DNA of 64,000 nt from Ascoidea rubescens DSM 1968 (lineage: Eukaryota > Ascomycota > Saccharomycetes > Ascoideales > Ascoideaceae), in the NCBI RefSeq assembly GCF_001661345.1, contig NW_017962918.1, positions 744,001 through 808,000 on the forward strand, read 5' to 3'. Positions 20,858 through 30,720 of this stretch are shown here, piece after piece. The notes beneath the pieces are model-generated. The model was not told where the DNA came from. It saw nothing but the letters and a program-made list of their open reading frames with translations, and did not search any database. The position numbers and the translations under genes were made by a program. How positions within the stretch are numbered: the stretch's first letter is position 1; every line of letters starts with the position of its first letter.

Positions 20858-21484
20858 TATAATAATAGAAAATGATGAATAAATGTCAAAAAATGTCAAA
20901 AAATGTTAGAAAATGATCCAAAATGATATGAAAATGGCAGAAAAATGATATGAAAATGGCAGAAAAAATTCAAATGAAATAATCTCATAGAATAATAAAA
21001 ATCAATAAAAAGGATGAAATATTCAATACTAAAGCAACATTAAATGAATCAGATTAAAAGTAAGAAAATAAAAAAATAAAAAAATAAAAAAATAAAGTTT
21101 TCAAATATTGAAAATAATAATACTAAATGAAAAGAAACACAGAAAATGATAGTTTTTTTCTTCTTTTTATATATTGAAATAAATTAAATAAAATAAATTA
21201 TTAAATCAAAACCACTCTTCCTTTGAGAATTCCCACTTAATTATTAAAATGAATAAAAAAAACAATAATATTTTAAACTAAAATTTCTATAAAACCAATA
21301 TATTATTTTCCCAATGTGAAAATTTTTTTTATTCCTCTTTTACTTCAATTTTGGATAATATAATAAAAAAAAAAAGAAAAAAAATTTAATCAAAAAAAAG
21401 GATATGATTTATGCAAAATAACTTATAAAACTCTCATAGTTTATAATTTATGATTAATGATCGAAACCTATAAAATCTTATCAA

Positions 21485-24115
21485 TCAGTTTTTATCTTTT
21501 GGCTCTTCAGTTAACATGTATTTAATATCACTTTTTGATGGTTGTTTTTTTGAAGGGCTCACTGAAGGTTGCTGTGATCCCACATCTTGTCGACGATTCT
21601 GAGATGTTTGTAAATTAGAAGTTTGAGAACTTGTTCGTTGAATTGGAATCTGAGATTGAGATTGAGATTGAGGTTGAGGTTGAGGTTGAGGTTGAGGTTG
21701 AGATTGAGAATCTAAAAAACTCCCATAACTTAAATGTGCATTGTGCTCAAATTGAAGAGGACTGCCTTGGTAATATTTTTGAGACTGCCCATATGGTGTA
21801 GCGCCTGTATTATATGGTGCTTGAAGACGAACCTGTTGTGATTGCTGCTGCTGTGGTGGTGGTGGTGGTGGTGGTGTTTGTTGATAACTTGGGGGTAGAT
21901 TTTGGGCCCTTACATTAAATGATGGAAAATTTTGAGAATTTGACCGAGAGTGAAGTGAAAATTGAGGAATTTGCTGTTGCTGCTGGATTTGAGACTGTGC
22001 TGGTTGGGAAGGGAATAAGAACTCTGACTGGCTTTGACGTTGTTGTGAAAATGACTGTTGTATTTGCTGAATATGCTGAATATGCTGTGTTCTCAGCGGA
22101 ATAGGTCTAAAACTCAATAAATTCGAGCTATATGGCGAAGGAATTTGCGGTTGGTCTACCTGCAGTGGTGTTTTCAAAGGAGACATTGGAAGATGCTGAA
22201 CATTTGTGGGATTTGGATGGCTTGGAGTAACGGTGCTTGGTGATAATAATGATGGAGTTGAAATTTCGGAAACATTTGAATGAGACTTTCTGCTTTCAGT
22301 TTTGGGAGAAGGAATCGGAGTTTTTTTGCCTTTAGATCCAGAGTCATATTCCTTTGAAGGATCATAAGGTATAACTGAAAAGGTTGAAGAAGTAGGTAGT
22401 TTTCTTTGGAATTTTGAAGAAGAAGGTGAAATTTCAGAAGTCACAGAGGTTGAATGTTTTCTTAAATGGGAAAATTTTCTAAAAGTGCTAACCGATTTAG
22501 AAGCTGGTACAGCAAATAGAGGATTTGAGGCTGAAGGTGCCTGAGAAGTTTCTGCAGATGAAGAGGCAGTTTGTTGAAGAGTAACATTGGAAGATGTAGA
22601 CTGAGAAGATTTGTGTTTATCAGAGGCTTTTTTCTTTTTTTGTTTGTCATCAGGATTTTTCCAGTGGTGGAATTCATATTTTATTTGTTGAGGTAGTTCA
22701 ACTTTGAAAACTGAGGTGGAAGATCTTGGTGGCTTGTTTGAAAATGATTGCATTGAAGAGGCCATAGAAGACAGAGATGGGAGAGAAGAAAGACTTTTAT
22801 TTTTAGGTCTTGACCTTACTTTCAATTGGTTTTTGAATTTTTGAATACCAGCTTGAATACTTGCATTAAAAGATGAGGAAGATGAAGAAGAAGTGGTAGT
22901 AGTTTTCAATTGCAGAGATAGCTGCTGTTGAGGCTGTGAAAATTGCTGGGGTTGTGAAAATTGCTGAGGTTGTGATTGTGGTTGCACTTGAGGAAATAAA
23001 GGAGGTGGAAGTTGAAGCTGCTGCTGTTGTTGCTGCTGTTGCTGCTGTTCCTGAATTTTTAGTTGCAGTTTCTGTTGCTGTTGTGTTGGAAGCTGTATTG
23101 TTGTGGGATGAATATTTGTAAGGTTGGGAGAAAAGGATACATTTTTTTGTAGAGGAGAAGATTTCAAAGGAGATTTTACTGGGGATGATGGTACTAAATT
23201 TGAGAAGATGATTGGGATTGAAGAGGATGGGATGTTATTTGAGATTGCAATGTTTAGGACTTCTTTTAGTAGTTTTGCAGTCTTTGCTTTAAATTTTTCT
23301 TGTTTAGTTCTTTCTCTTTCAGCGTTTAGGTTTATGAATTTAATTATAGTATCTTCGGAATAGTGGCTATATTTTTCGATGTTGTGTAGATCAATATTGG
23401 GAAGAGTTATAGAAGTGTCAAAGTCATTATGTTTTTCATTATGTTTTTTTTGGTCTTCAGAGAGTGGTGAATTCTTTTGAAGTTTATTTGAGTTGGAGTT
23501 GGAATTGGAATTGGAGTTTGAGTTGGAATTAGATAGGGGACTCCCACTTGTTGTTGAATTTACGGATGGATTAAAATTCAATTTAATCTTTTTATCGATT
23601 TTTTTTGATTTTATTTTTCTTGAAAAGATATTTCTAGATTTCTTTTTCTGATCGTCGTCATTAGTGAGGCAATTGGTTGGTGAAGAGTTTGGAGAATTTG
23701 AGAGAGAAGAGGAAGAAATTTGGATTTTGTTTGAAATAGGAGAGGAAGAGGAAGAAGAGGAGGAGTTTCTGAAGATTGATTTTCTTTTTTTTTTCTTTTT
23801 TTGTTTTGTCTGTTTGTCATGGGATGTGTTTGAGTCCATTTCGATTTCAATATCGGTTGGAGTGTTGTTGTTATTGTTGTTATTGTTGTTGTTGTCGTTG
23901 TCGTTGTCGTTGTCTTTAATTTTTGGAATTGAGGCTGAAATTTGGTTTGAGGCCGATGAGAAGAAGAAATTGTGTTTTTTGATATTTTTCTGTTGGATTT
24001 GGGGAGATTGAGGATTGGGAGAGGAATTTTTGTGCAGGGAATTTGAGTCAATTTCGATATCCATATCATCGTCATCATCATCGTCGTTTATTGGGATGGT
24101 ATGTTTATCTGTCAT
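21485..24115 (-). CDS. Low-complexity protein of unknown function
   Basis: 876 residues; I do not recognise the family. The N-terminus has an acidic run (Asp11-17) followed by Asn, Lys and Ser runs. Residues about 244-305 are the only stretch that looks like a conserved fold: a charged helical segment around HYSEDTIIKFINLNAERERTKQ followed by LLKEVLNIAISNNIP. The rest is a disordered Ser/Pro/Gln-rich tail with Gln runs near 355-375 and repeated, Pro runs, and a short conserved-looking end SDIKYMLTEEPK. Composition is that of a nuclear transcriptional regulator or adaptor, but this is inference. The frame is open throughout despite the repeats, and the ATG is the first in frame, so a real gene is likely. 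Confidence 0.75.
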   Translation of the reverse strand: MTDKHTIPINDDDDDDDMDIEIDSNSLHKNSSPNPQSPQIQQKNIKKHNFFFSSASNQISASIPKIKDNDNDNDNNNNNNNNNNTPTDIEIEMDSNTSHDKQTKQKKKKKRKSIFRNSSSSSSSSPISNKIQISSSSLSNSPNSSPTNCLTNDDDQKKKSRNIFSRKIKSKKIDKKIKLNFNPSVNSTTSGSPLSNSNSNSNSNSNSNSNKLQKNSPLSEDQKKHNEKHNDFDTSITLPNIDLHNIEKYSHYSEDTIIKFINLNAERERTKQEKFKAKTAKLLKEVLNIAISNNIPSSSIPIIFSNLVPSSPVKSPLKSSPLQKNVSFSPNLTNIHPTTIQLPTQQQQKLQLKIQEQQQQQQQQQQLQLPPPLFPQVQPQSQPQQFSQPQQFSQPQQQLSLQLKTTTTSSSSSSSFNASIQAGIQKFKNQLKVRSRPKNKSLSSLPSLSSMASSMQSFSNKPPRSSTSVFKVELPQQIKYEFHHWKNPDDKQKKKKASDKHKSSQSTSSNVTLQQTASSSAETSQAPSASNPLFAVPASKSVSTFRKFSHLRKHSTSVTSEISPSSSKFQRKLPTSSTFSVIPYDPSKEYDSGSKGKKTPIPSPKTESRKSHSNVSEISTPSLLSPSTVTPSHPNPTNVQHLPMSPLKTPLQVDQPQIPSPYSSNLLSFRPIPLRTQHIQHIQQIQQSFSQQRQSQSEFLFPSQPAQSQIQQQQQIPQFSLHSRSNSQNFPSFNVRAQNLPPSYQQTPPPPPPPQQQQSQQVRLQAPYNTGATPYGQSQKYYQGSPLQFEHNAHLSYGSFLDSQSQPQPQPQPQPQSQSQSQIPIQRTSSQTSNLQTSQNRRQDVGSQQPSVSPSKKQPSKSDIKYMLTEEPKDKN

Positions 24116-24141
24116 ATCGTTTTTGGAGGATATATATAGGC

Positions 24142-24172
<31 letters not shown>

Positions 24173-27100
24173 AGATTGACTTGGTAGAATGAATAGAAAG
24201 TAAGTGGATGAAGTTTCTAAATTGGGTTTAAAGTTTTGTTCTTTATTGACAAAGTGTAAAAGTGGACAAGACGAATAAATGAGATAGTTTAGTATAATAT
24301 AGTAGAGAGTGGAAAGAGTAAAGTGGGATATGATATGATATGATATGGGTAGAGTAGAGTAGAGTAGAATAGAGTAGTAATAACCTTTTTTTGAATTTTG
24401 ATTTTGAATTTTTGAATTTTGAAATCTTTATTTAATTATTTCTTTATTTTTTTATTTTTTTATTTTTTTATTTTTTTATTTTTTTATTTAATTATTTTTC
24501 TCTGTCTTTTCTTTTTTCTTCTTTTTTTATGTTGTTTATTTAGTTAATTAATTAATTAATTGGTTAATTAATTGGTTAATTAATTAATTGGTTAATTGGA
24601 CAATTAAATAAATTGAATTAAAGTGAAAATGAGTAAAATAAAATGAAACAAATAAAAAAAAAAATGAAGTAAAAAATGGACTAAAATGACTTAAAATTTC
24701 ATTTAGAAATATTAGGAAAAAATATTAATTTTTTTTTTCAAAAACAAGTGAAATGGATAAAAACAAATGGAAATGAATTATGCTTGACAAAAAGAATCTG
24801 AATATGGTTGAATGCTACTGGAGTGGTGAGAGGACGTTATAGTATAAGATTGTATAAGATTGTATAAGATTGTATAAGATTGTATAAGATTGTATAAGAT
24901 TGTATAAGATTGCAAGACTGTAAGACTGTAAGACTGTATCAGATGGTATCAGATTATCTGGTATTATGTTGCTGGAGCGTTGGAAGAGGAATGGAGGTGG
25001 AATCGAAGCAGACAGAGTAGAAAGGGCAGCTATAGTTCCATTAAATGGAGAATCAGGAAACCCAGCCCAGAAGAGATGGTGCAAGAGAAGGCGTTGGAGC
25101 AGCTGTCGATGGAGGAGTTGGAGATTAGCAAGCAGATTTGCCTGGAGTGAAGAGCTACTTGTTCGATCTGTTGCTTTTTGCAAGAAACAGCTGGATCGAA
25201 ATGGAAGCAATCTGGATTCAAAGGGGATGCGATTTGGATCAAAGCAGACGAGCAGAGGAAGCCAGAGAAGAAAGCAGCAGATTCGTGTAGGCACCAGCGT
25301 AAACACAGCTGAGAGAGACGCTGAGGAGGGAGAGAGGAGGGAAGAAGAAGCTGCTGTTTGTGCTTCCTCTTCTTCCTCTTCCTCTTCTTCCTCTTCCTTT
25401 CCTTCCTCTTTCTCTCCGTCCCGTCCTGCCTCTGCTTCTCCTGCTTCTTGCACTTCGCTTGGCGACGAAACAGGTTGCGCCAGCGCTGCGCAACCGCCCA
25501 AAACCAGCGCACCACAACAGCGGTGCGCCCGTACTTGAGCGCCCGCGGTTTTCGACACGCGTCGTGTGCCGTTCTCCAGGCCGGAGAAACATTGCGAGAG
25601 CCGAAAGCTTCCTCTGCTGAGCGTAACGAAGTCTGTGTTTTACTTCACCATTTCCCTTTATTTCCTGCCTTTGCCTGTCCTCTCAGACTTTTATTTATAA
25701 CTTGACATTTCTCTCTGCAATTTCCATGGAAATCCCCATTTTAACTCAGTTTATTACCACATTTATCCACTATCAGTCCAGTTAAAGTTTGTTCGTTTTA
25801 TTTTGAAAAAATGATTTTCTTTTGCTTCAGGTGAAAATGGAAAATCTCTCCTTCTATTATTTGCTATCAAATTTCATTCCAATCGTCATTTTCTCTTTCT
25901 CTTTTGTTTTCTCTCTTCTTTTTAATCCTAAAATGAAATCCGCTTCTTTTTCCCTGAAATTCGGTAATCAATTTCTCAATTTGTTAGTATCCCTATTCAT
26001 CCAATTTCATTCATCCACTAAAATTATTCCAATACTTATCTTAAAAAAAATAAAAAAATAATAAAATAAATAGTTGTAATTAAATGTATTGACCAATCTT
26101 TCGGAATAAATCAATTTCCTGGTTTAAAATCTCTTTTTAAATTCAATTCAATTCAATTAATTTTGTTCATTCATTTATAAATCTGACATACAATTGTCTT
26201 TTTAAATAAAATTAACAAAGAAATTGTATTGATCTTTCCCATTCAAGAAAGCCCATCTTTATATATAATCAAACTAAACCAATTAAACTGAATTGGTTTA
26301 TAGAATGTTAATCCACTTAAACAATCACGGAATATCTAATCAAAATAAGTCTCATTTCTTTATAATTCTTCCTTTTCATTATCTTTTTGTAATTTATAAC
26401 TCTATCATAAATAATATTTTTACTTTTTTTTTATCTATTTCTTGTCTTTCTTTTTTTCCTTTTCCTTTTCTTTTTATCATTTTAGGAAGCAAAATATTAC
26501 TTTCAAAAAAACATAACCTAAAATGACTATTTCCTTTCTCTCTCCCTCTCTCTCTCCGTTTGTATACATATGCTTTTTAAAGTCAAGTTAATTTTCCATT
26601 GAGCTTTTCTTTTTTTGAATTCAATTCAACCACTTTCATGAAACTTTTCCCCTATTAATCTCATGAAATTATCTTCTTTAAAAGGCATATTCACAACTAT
26701 ATTTGGAAACTCATTATTTAATCGACAGAAAATCATCGTCTATAAAAGAACCCAAACAGACGATCAAGCACTGAATAACTGTTTACTCTTTTTGAAATCG
26801 ATCGTTCATTATAATATCCAATCTTATAATAAAACATCTTCTGCGTTCATTAAACGATGACCTTTCTCCAATTAAAATATCAATCTCCTTCTGTATTTTT
26901 TTTTTTTTTCGACAAGCTATTTTTTTATTCCAAATAATGGCTGAATCGAATTCAAAAAAGTTCGTGAAAACCCTCAATTTTCTTTTTTTCTTTTTTTTTT
27001 TACTCTATTCAGAATAAAGTGGAATTTTAACTTTAGGTATCGTTCAGATGCTGGATGATAATCACAATCAGCCACTAAAATACTCCTTTTAATGACCGAT

Positions 27101-27717
27101 TATATTGTATTAAATAGAATTTAAAATGATAGCAGTCATACGGATCTCTGATAATAAAAAAAGAGAATCAAACAAAATCAACTTGTTCGATTGTATTCTT
27201 TTCAATTAGGCCCTATGTAATCTCAATGGATCACCAGGTAAAGCTAAAATAAAGTGATTCCAATTGAATCTAACCCATTCTATAATTTCATTCAAACCCT
27301 TTCCATTGACACGTTCTTTACAATAAAAGATTGGCAAAGAAAAAAAAAAGATTCTTTCAAGAAATCACCAGCTCATCAAAAAAACAAAAAACACTTGCTT
27401 TATATTCGGAAAAAAGAGAAAGGAGGGTTCATCCTAAAGCAGTAACTGCTGTCTGAGGCATTCTGTGCATACATCCGTATGCCTGGAGCAAACCTGGTTC
27501 CACCCCTGTGGATCTTTTTCTTTCAGATGCAAAATAAAATAAAACAAAAAAAAAAAAAAAGTTTCAAAAGATGGAGAAGAACTTTATCATTGCTATCAAG
27601 AGTGATTCTTCATAAGATGATGATGTGAGCGAAGAGCGGTATAAATATCCATTTAATTGCTGTGCGAAATAGTTGAGCGACATTTCGTTCTATTACATTA
27701 CATAGCCGGTTTATTTA
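24116..27717. other. 3.6 kb gene-poor region
   Basis: No gene supported. Around 24.14-24.17 kb is a TA dinucleotide tract, 24.43-24.49 kb an A(T)7-type array, and 24.54-24.60 kb a TTAATTAATTGG-rich block. 24.84-24.91 kb carries a 10-base minisatellite. 25.0-25.7 kb is a GC-rich island, and then 2 kb of AT-rich DNA lead to ECI1. Overlapping frames on both strands in the island (up to 247 codons) have no recognisable similarity. Confidence 0.45.
24843..24911. repeat. TGTATAAGAT decamer minisatellite
   Basis: Seven near-perfect tandem copies of the 10-mer TGTATAAGAT, flowing into GACTGTAA-type repeats until about 24940. Confidence 0.92.
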
Positions 27718-28617
27718 ATGGGAATGGGGCAAAACAATTCACTATCAAATAGAATCCTTTACCAGGTTAAAGGAAAGATATCCATAATTACATTAAACCA
27801 ACCAGATAAGTTAAATGCACTAGGTGGTGATGATTACACTTACTTGGCTAAGTTGATGGAAAAAAGCAATAAGGATCCTAGCACTGTAATAACTTTGATC
27901 AATTCCTCAGGTCGATATTTTTCTAGTGGCGCTGATTACAAATTTATTAAAAAATACCATGAACTTATTAACGATAAAAAAAACGATGAAAAAGAGATTG
28001 AAAGGCAAAACGATCGCTTTTGGTTTAATGATTTTATTCCAAGAAACTCTTACTTGACAGACTGTTTTATAAACCACGGAAAGATTATAGTAGCATGTCT
28101 TAATGGACCTGCGATTGGGCTAAGTGCAGCAATGGTTGCACTTTCCGATATAATCTACTCGAAGAATGACGATACGTTTTTATTGTATCCATTCACGAAA
28201 ATTGGATTGGTAACTGAGGGATCGACTTCGTATTCATTGTTATTACGATTGGGCTTATCAAGGACGAACGAAGCGTTGTTATTATCAAAGCCGATTTACA
28301 ATAAAGACTTGGTTAGTTGCGGGTTTGTTAATAAATGCTATAATATGGATGATTATAATAAGAAGGATCAGGTGGAGGTTAATAAATCGACAGAGAAATT
28401 CAACGAGTTGATTTTAAACGAGTTGAGTGATTCCGTTAAGTTTTTGAATGGTGATTCAATTAAAGACATCAAAAAATTGATCAATTCAAATATAAGGCTC
28501 TATTATAATAGTGCGAATTCCAAAGAGGTGATTCAAGGGTACAAGAAATGGTTGACAGGAGTTCCCCAGAGGCAGTTTATCAATTTGGCGAATAAAAACA
28601 TCAAACACAAGCTATGA
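27718..28617 (+). CDS. ECI1: Peroxisomal delta3,delta2-enoyl-CoA isomerase
   Basis: A 299-residue crotonase-fold enzyme that shifts double bonds so unsaturated fatty acids can enter peroxisomal beta-oxidation. The CoA-binding segment FSSGADY (68-74), the oxyanion-hole segment LNGPAIGLSAAM (128-139) and the catalytic Glu167 in LVTEGST match yeast Eci1 (280 residues). It ends His-Lys-Leu, a PTS1-type signal equivalent to the functional HRL of S. cerevisiae Eci1. The paralogue Dci1 is an alternative, but the intact catalytic Glu favours Eci1. The start could be Met1 or Met3. It lies 475 bases upstream of a peroxiredoxin that also ends HKL. Confidence 0.93.
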   Translation: MGMGQNNSLSNRILYQVKGKISIITLNQPDKLNALGGDDYTYLAKLMEKSNKDPSTVITLINSSGRYFSSGADYKFIKKYHELINDKKNDEKEIERQNDRFWFNDFIPRNSYLTDCFINHGKIIVACLNGPAIGLSAAMVALSDIIYSKNDDTFLLYPFTKIGLVTEGSTSYSLLLRLGLSRTNEALLLSKPIYNKDLVSCGFVNKCYNMDDYNKKDQVEVNKSTEKFNELILNELSDSVKFLNGDSIKDIKKLINSNIRLYYNSANSKEVIQGYKKWLTGVPQRQFINLANKNIKHKL

Positions 28618-29091
28618 ATAGGTTTGTCGAAGAGTTGTAGAGCGTGAGTAGTGTTTTTATGATCTTTTTTATAGATAGATTAAGATTTGCGCCATACAAA
28701 GCAACAGACGCCACTTTGAAAGGGCCAAGCGCGCCACATGTTTCCGTTTGGGATCCGCGGCCTATGAAAAAAAACCCAAAAAACGATTTCATTTCCCTTC
28801 AAATTGGAGTTATCAAAAAGGTTACGACGAGATAATGAGTCTTTTTATGGTTATTGTTTTATTACTCATTTCTTCTGCTTAGAACGAGACATTGCTGCTT
28901 TTCCAACAGTATTGTAAGAGTAACACAAATAATATTCATAATAATATTCATATTCATATTCATATTCATATTCATATTCATATTCATATTCATATTCAAA
29001 TTCATAATAATATTCACAATACCATTCACAACAACATTCTCATCCTGCTTTTATAGACTTTATACTCCAGTTTTCTCGTCTCATCTCAACC
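28618..29091. other. ECI1-peroxiredoxin intergenic region
   Basis: Contains a short GC-rich stretch (about 28690-28770) and an ATTCAT array (28946-28997) within 100-150 bases of the peroxiredoxin ATG. No gene seen. Confidence 0.5.
28946..28997. repeat. (ATTCAT)n microsatellite in promoter
   Basis: Eight to nine tandem hexamers about 95-145 bases before the peroxiredoxin start codon, a location where copy number could affect promoter strength. Confidence 0.88.
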
Positions 29092-29793
29092 ATGGCCACG
29101 AACAAACCAAGCGACTCTACGTTACGTTTAGGATCAATTGCTCCCAATTTTGAAAGCGACAGCTCGAATGGAAAGATCAATTTCTATGAGTATGTTGGTG
29201 ATTCGTGGTGCATTTTATTCTCGCACCCTGACGATTTCACCCCGGTTTGCACTACAGAATTAGGTGCCTTTGCAAAACTAGAACCAGAGTTCACCAAGAG
29301 AAACGTCAAGCTAATTGGGTTATCTGTTAACGATACCAAAATGCATAAGGCATGGATAGAGGATATCAACGAAATAACTGGGTCGTTCTTGAGCTTTCCC
29401 ATTGTTTCTGATCCCAAACGAGAAATCTCGCACAAGTACGACATGATTGACTTTCAAGACTCGACCAATGTCGACGACAAGGGCTTGCAGTTGACCATCA
29501 GAAGCGTCTTCATCATCGACCCCAAAAAAACTATCCGACTCATAATGACCTATCCTGCCTCCACTGGAAGAAACACTGCTGAGGTTCTCAGGTGCGTCGA
29601 CTCTTTGCAAGCCTGCGACAACTACAAGATAGCCACTCCCATCAACTGGATTCCTGGCGACGACGTTATCGTCCACAACTCGCTCAACAACGACGAGGCC
29701 AAAAAGCTCTTCCCCAAGTTCAGGGCCATCAAGCCCTACCTACGCTTGACTCCCCTCGATATCCAGGAATTGAACAAGAACCACAAGCTCTGA
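29092..29793 (+). CDS. PRX1: 1-Cys peroxiredoxin (Prx1/Prdx6 type) with C-terminal HKL
   Basis: A 233-residue thiol peroxidase. The active site reads SHPDDFTPVCTTE with Pro46, Thr50 and peroxidatic Cys53; Arg137 supplies the third conserved contact. No resolving Cys of the 2-Cys type is evident. The long C-terminal domain (PINWIPGDDVIV, KPYLR) marks the Prdx6/Prx1 group. S. cerevisiae Prx1 has a mitochondrial presequence; here the protein starts directly with MATNKPSDSTLRLG. It also carries an extra tail after KPYLRLTP that ends Asn-His-Lys-Leu, a plausible PTS1. Peroxisomal location is therefore inferred. Codons in the last 75 positions are strongly C-ending, unlike most of the window. The upstream neighbour is ECI1, also HKL-ended. 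Confidence 0.92.
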   Translation: MATNKPSDSTLRLGSIAPNFESDSSNGKINFYEYVGDSWCILFSHPDDFTPVCTTELGAFAKLEPEFTKRNVKLIGLSVNDTKMHKAWIEDINEITGSFLSFPIVSDPKREISHKYDMIDFQDSTNVDDKGLQLTIRSVFIIDPKKTIRLIMTYPASTGRNTAEVLRCVDSLQACDNYKIATPINWIPGDDVIVHNSLNNDEAKKLFPKFRAIKPYLRLTPLDIQELNKNHKL

Positions 29794-30720
29794 TGCTGCA
29801 ACAGCACCAGCAGCTCTCTTGCTACACCAGCTCTTTACTCTCTTCGCCAGCAATAAACAATAAATATATTCCTTCTCTCCTTCCCCTGTAGTCCATTTGC
29901 TGGATATGTGATCTTGTGTTGACACCGGCATGCATTGTTCCAGTTCTGCGGGTGTTTTGCGTGTGGCCATGCGCATTTACCTGCGTCACCACGGATCTGC
30001 TCCCCATTGCACGGGTTGCTCTGTCAATTCCAACGGAGCGTAACAGTTGAATAATATTTAACCATTTGATCATGATTAGTGGTATCTGATACGCACAAAA
30101 AGCTTTCTGAATGCTCTTTCACAGTAAATCAGGTTGGTATTCCATCTGAGAATAACCCGAATTCTTCAACAATAGCTTCAACAGCTTCAACAGCTTCAAC
30201 AGCTGAGGTATCAGCTGTTGAAACCTTCTCCCTTTCGTGGAATCTACTCAAATCCCACACAACTCGCTTCGTTCTTATGGCAAATTCAATCAGAATTCAA
30301 TTAGAATTCACATTACTCGCATTTAAAAACCTTTCACTTCCCAACCTAAGATCTTTATCACTGACTAACCTAACTAACTCTGCAACAGTCCCCTTCATGT
30401 TCTTTTTCGCTGCTGTTTTCACCTGGTTTTCATCTTGGTTAAAAATGTAGTCTGCTTTCCACAAATAAATGAATATCAAATAAACACCAAAATTAATCTG
30501 CTTTTTTCTTTCTGCTTTTATTGTAAATGTAATTACATTTCTTTTTCCAAAAAAGAATTTCATTATTTATATCCATATCATACTGGTCTGCTCCACATCA
30601 TTTGTATCTATCTGTCTATCTATCCATTCTTCTATTCTTCTATTTATCTACTCATCTATTCACCTATCCTCAAACAGTCCTTAACCAATTATCCAGTTTC
30701 ACTTTATCAATTTAATATCA
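29794..30720. other. Intergenic region peroxiredoxin/STE11
   Basis: The GC-rich character of the peroxiredoxin 3' end fades by about 30050. An AGCTTCAAC 9-mer repeat lies at about 30174-30203. A branch-site plus acceptor-like sequence at 30361-30388 precedes a short hydrophobic frame (see findings). Otherwise no gene. Confidence 0.45.

Larger units (their letters stand above)
18664..21484. other. Long intergenic region 18.7-21.5 kb
   Basis: 2.8 kb without a supported gene. A GC-richer island occupies about 19.1-19.9 kb and carries many chance open frames on both strands. The rest is AT-rich, with TTTTTGACTG repeats (about 20320-20375) and AAAAT-type arrays near 20.8 kb. It lies upstream of the HOR7-like gene and downstream of the 876-residue protein gene. 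Confidence 0.45.

Noticed and set aside
24815-25705. Several overlapping frames of 115-247 codons on both strands
   Set aside because: They mirror each other in a GC-rich, repeat-containing island, have Arg/Ser/Leu-biased nonsense composition and no domain signature.
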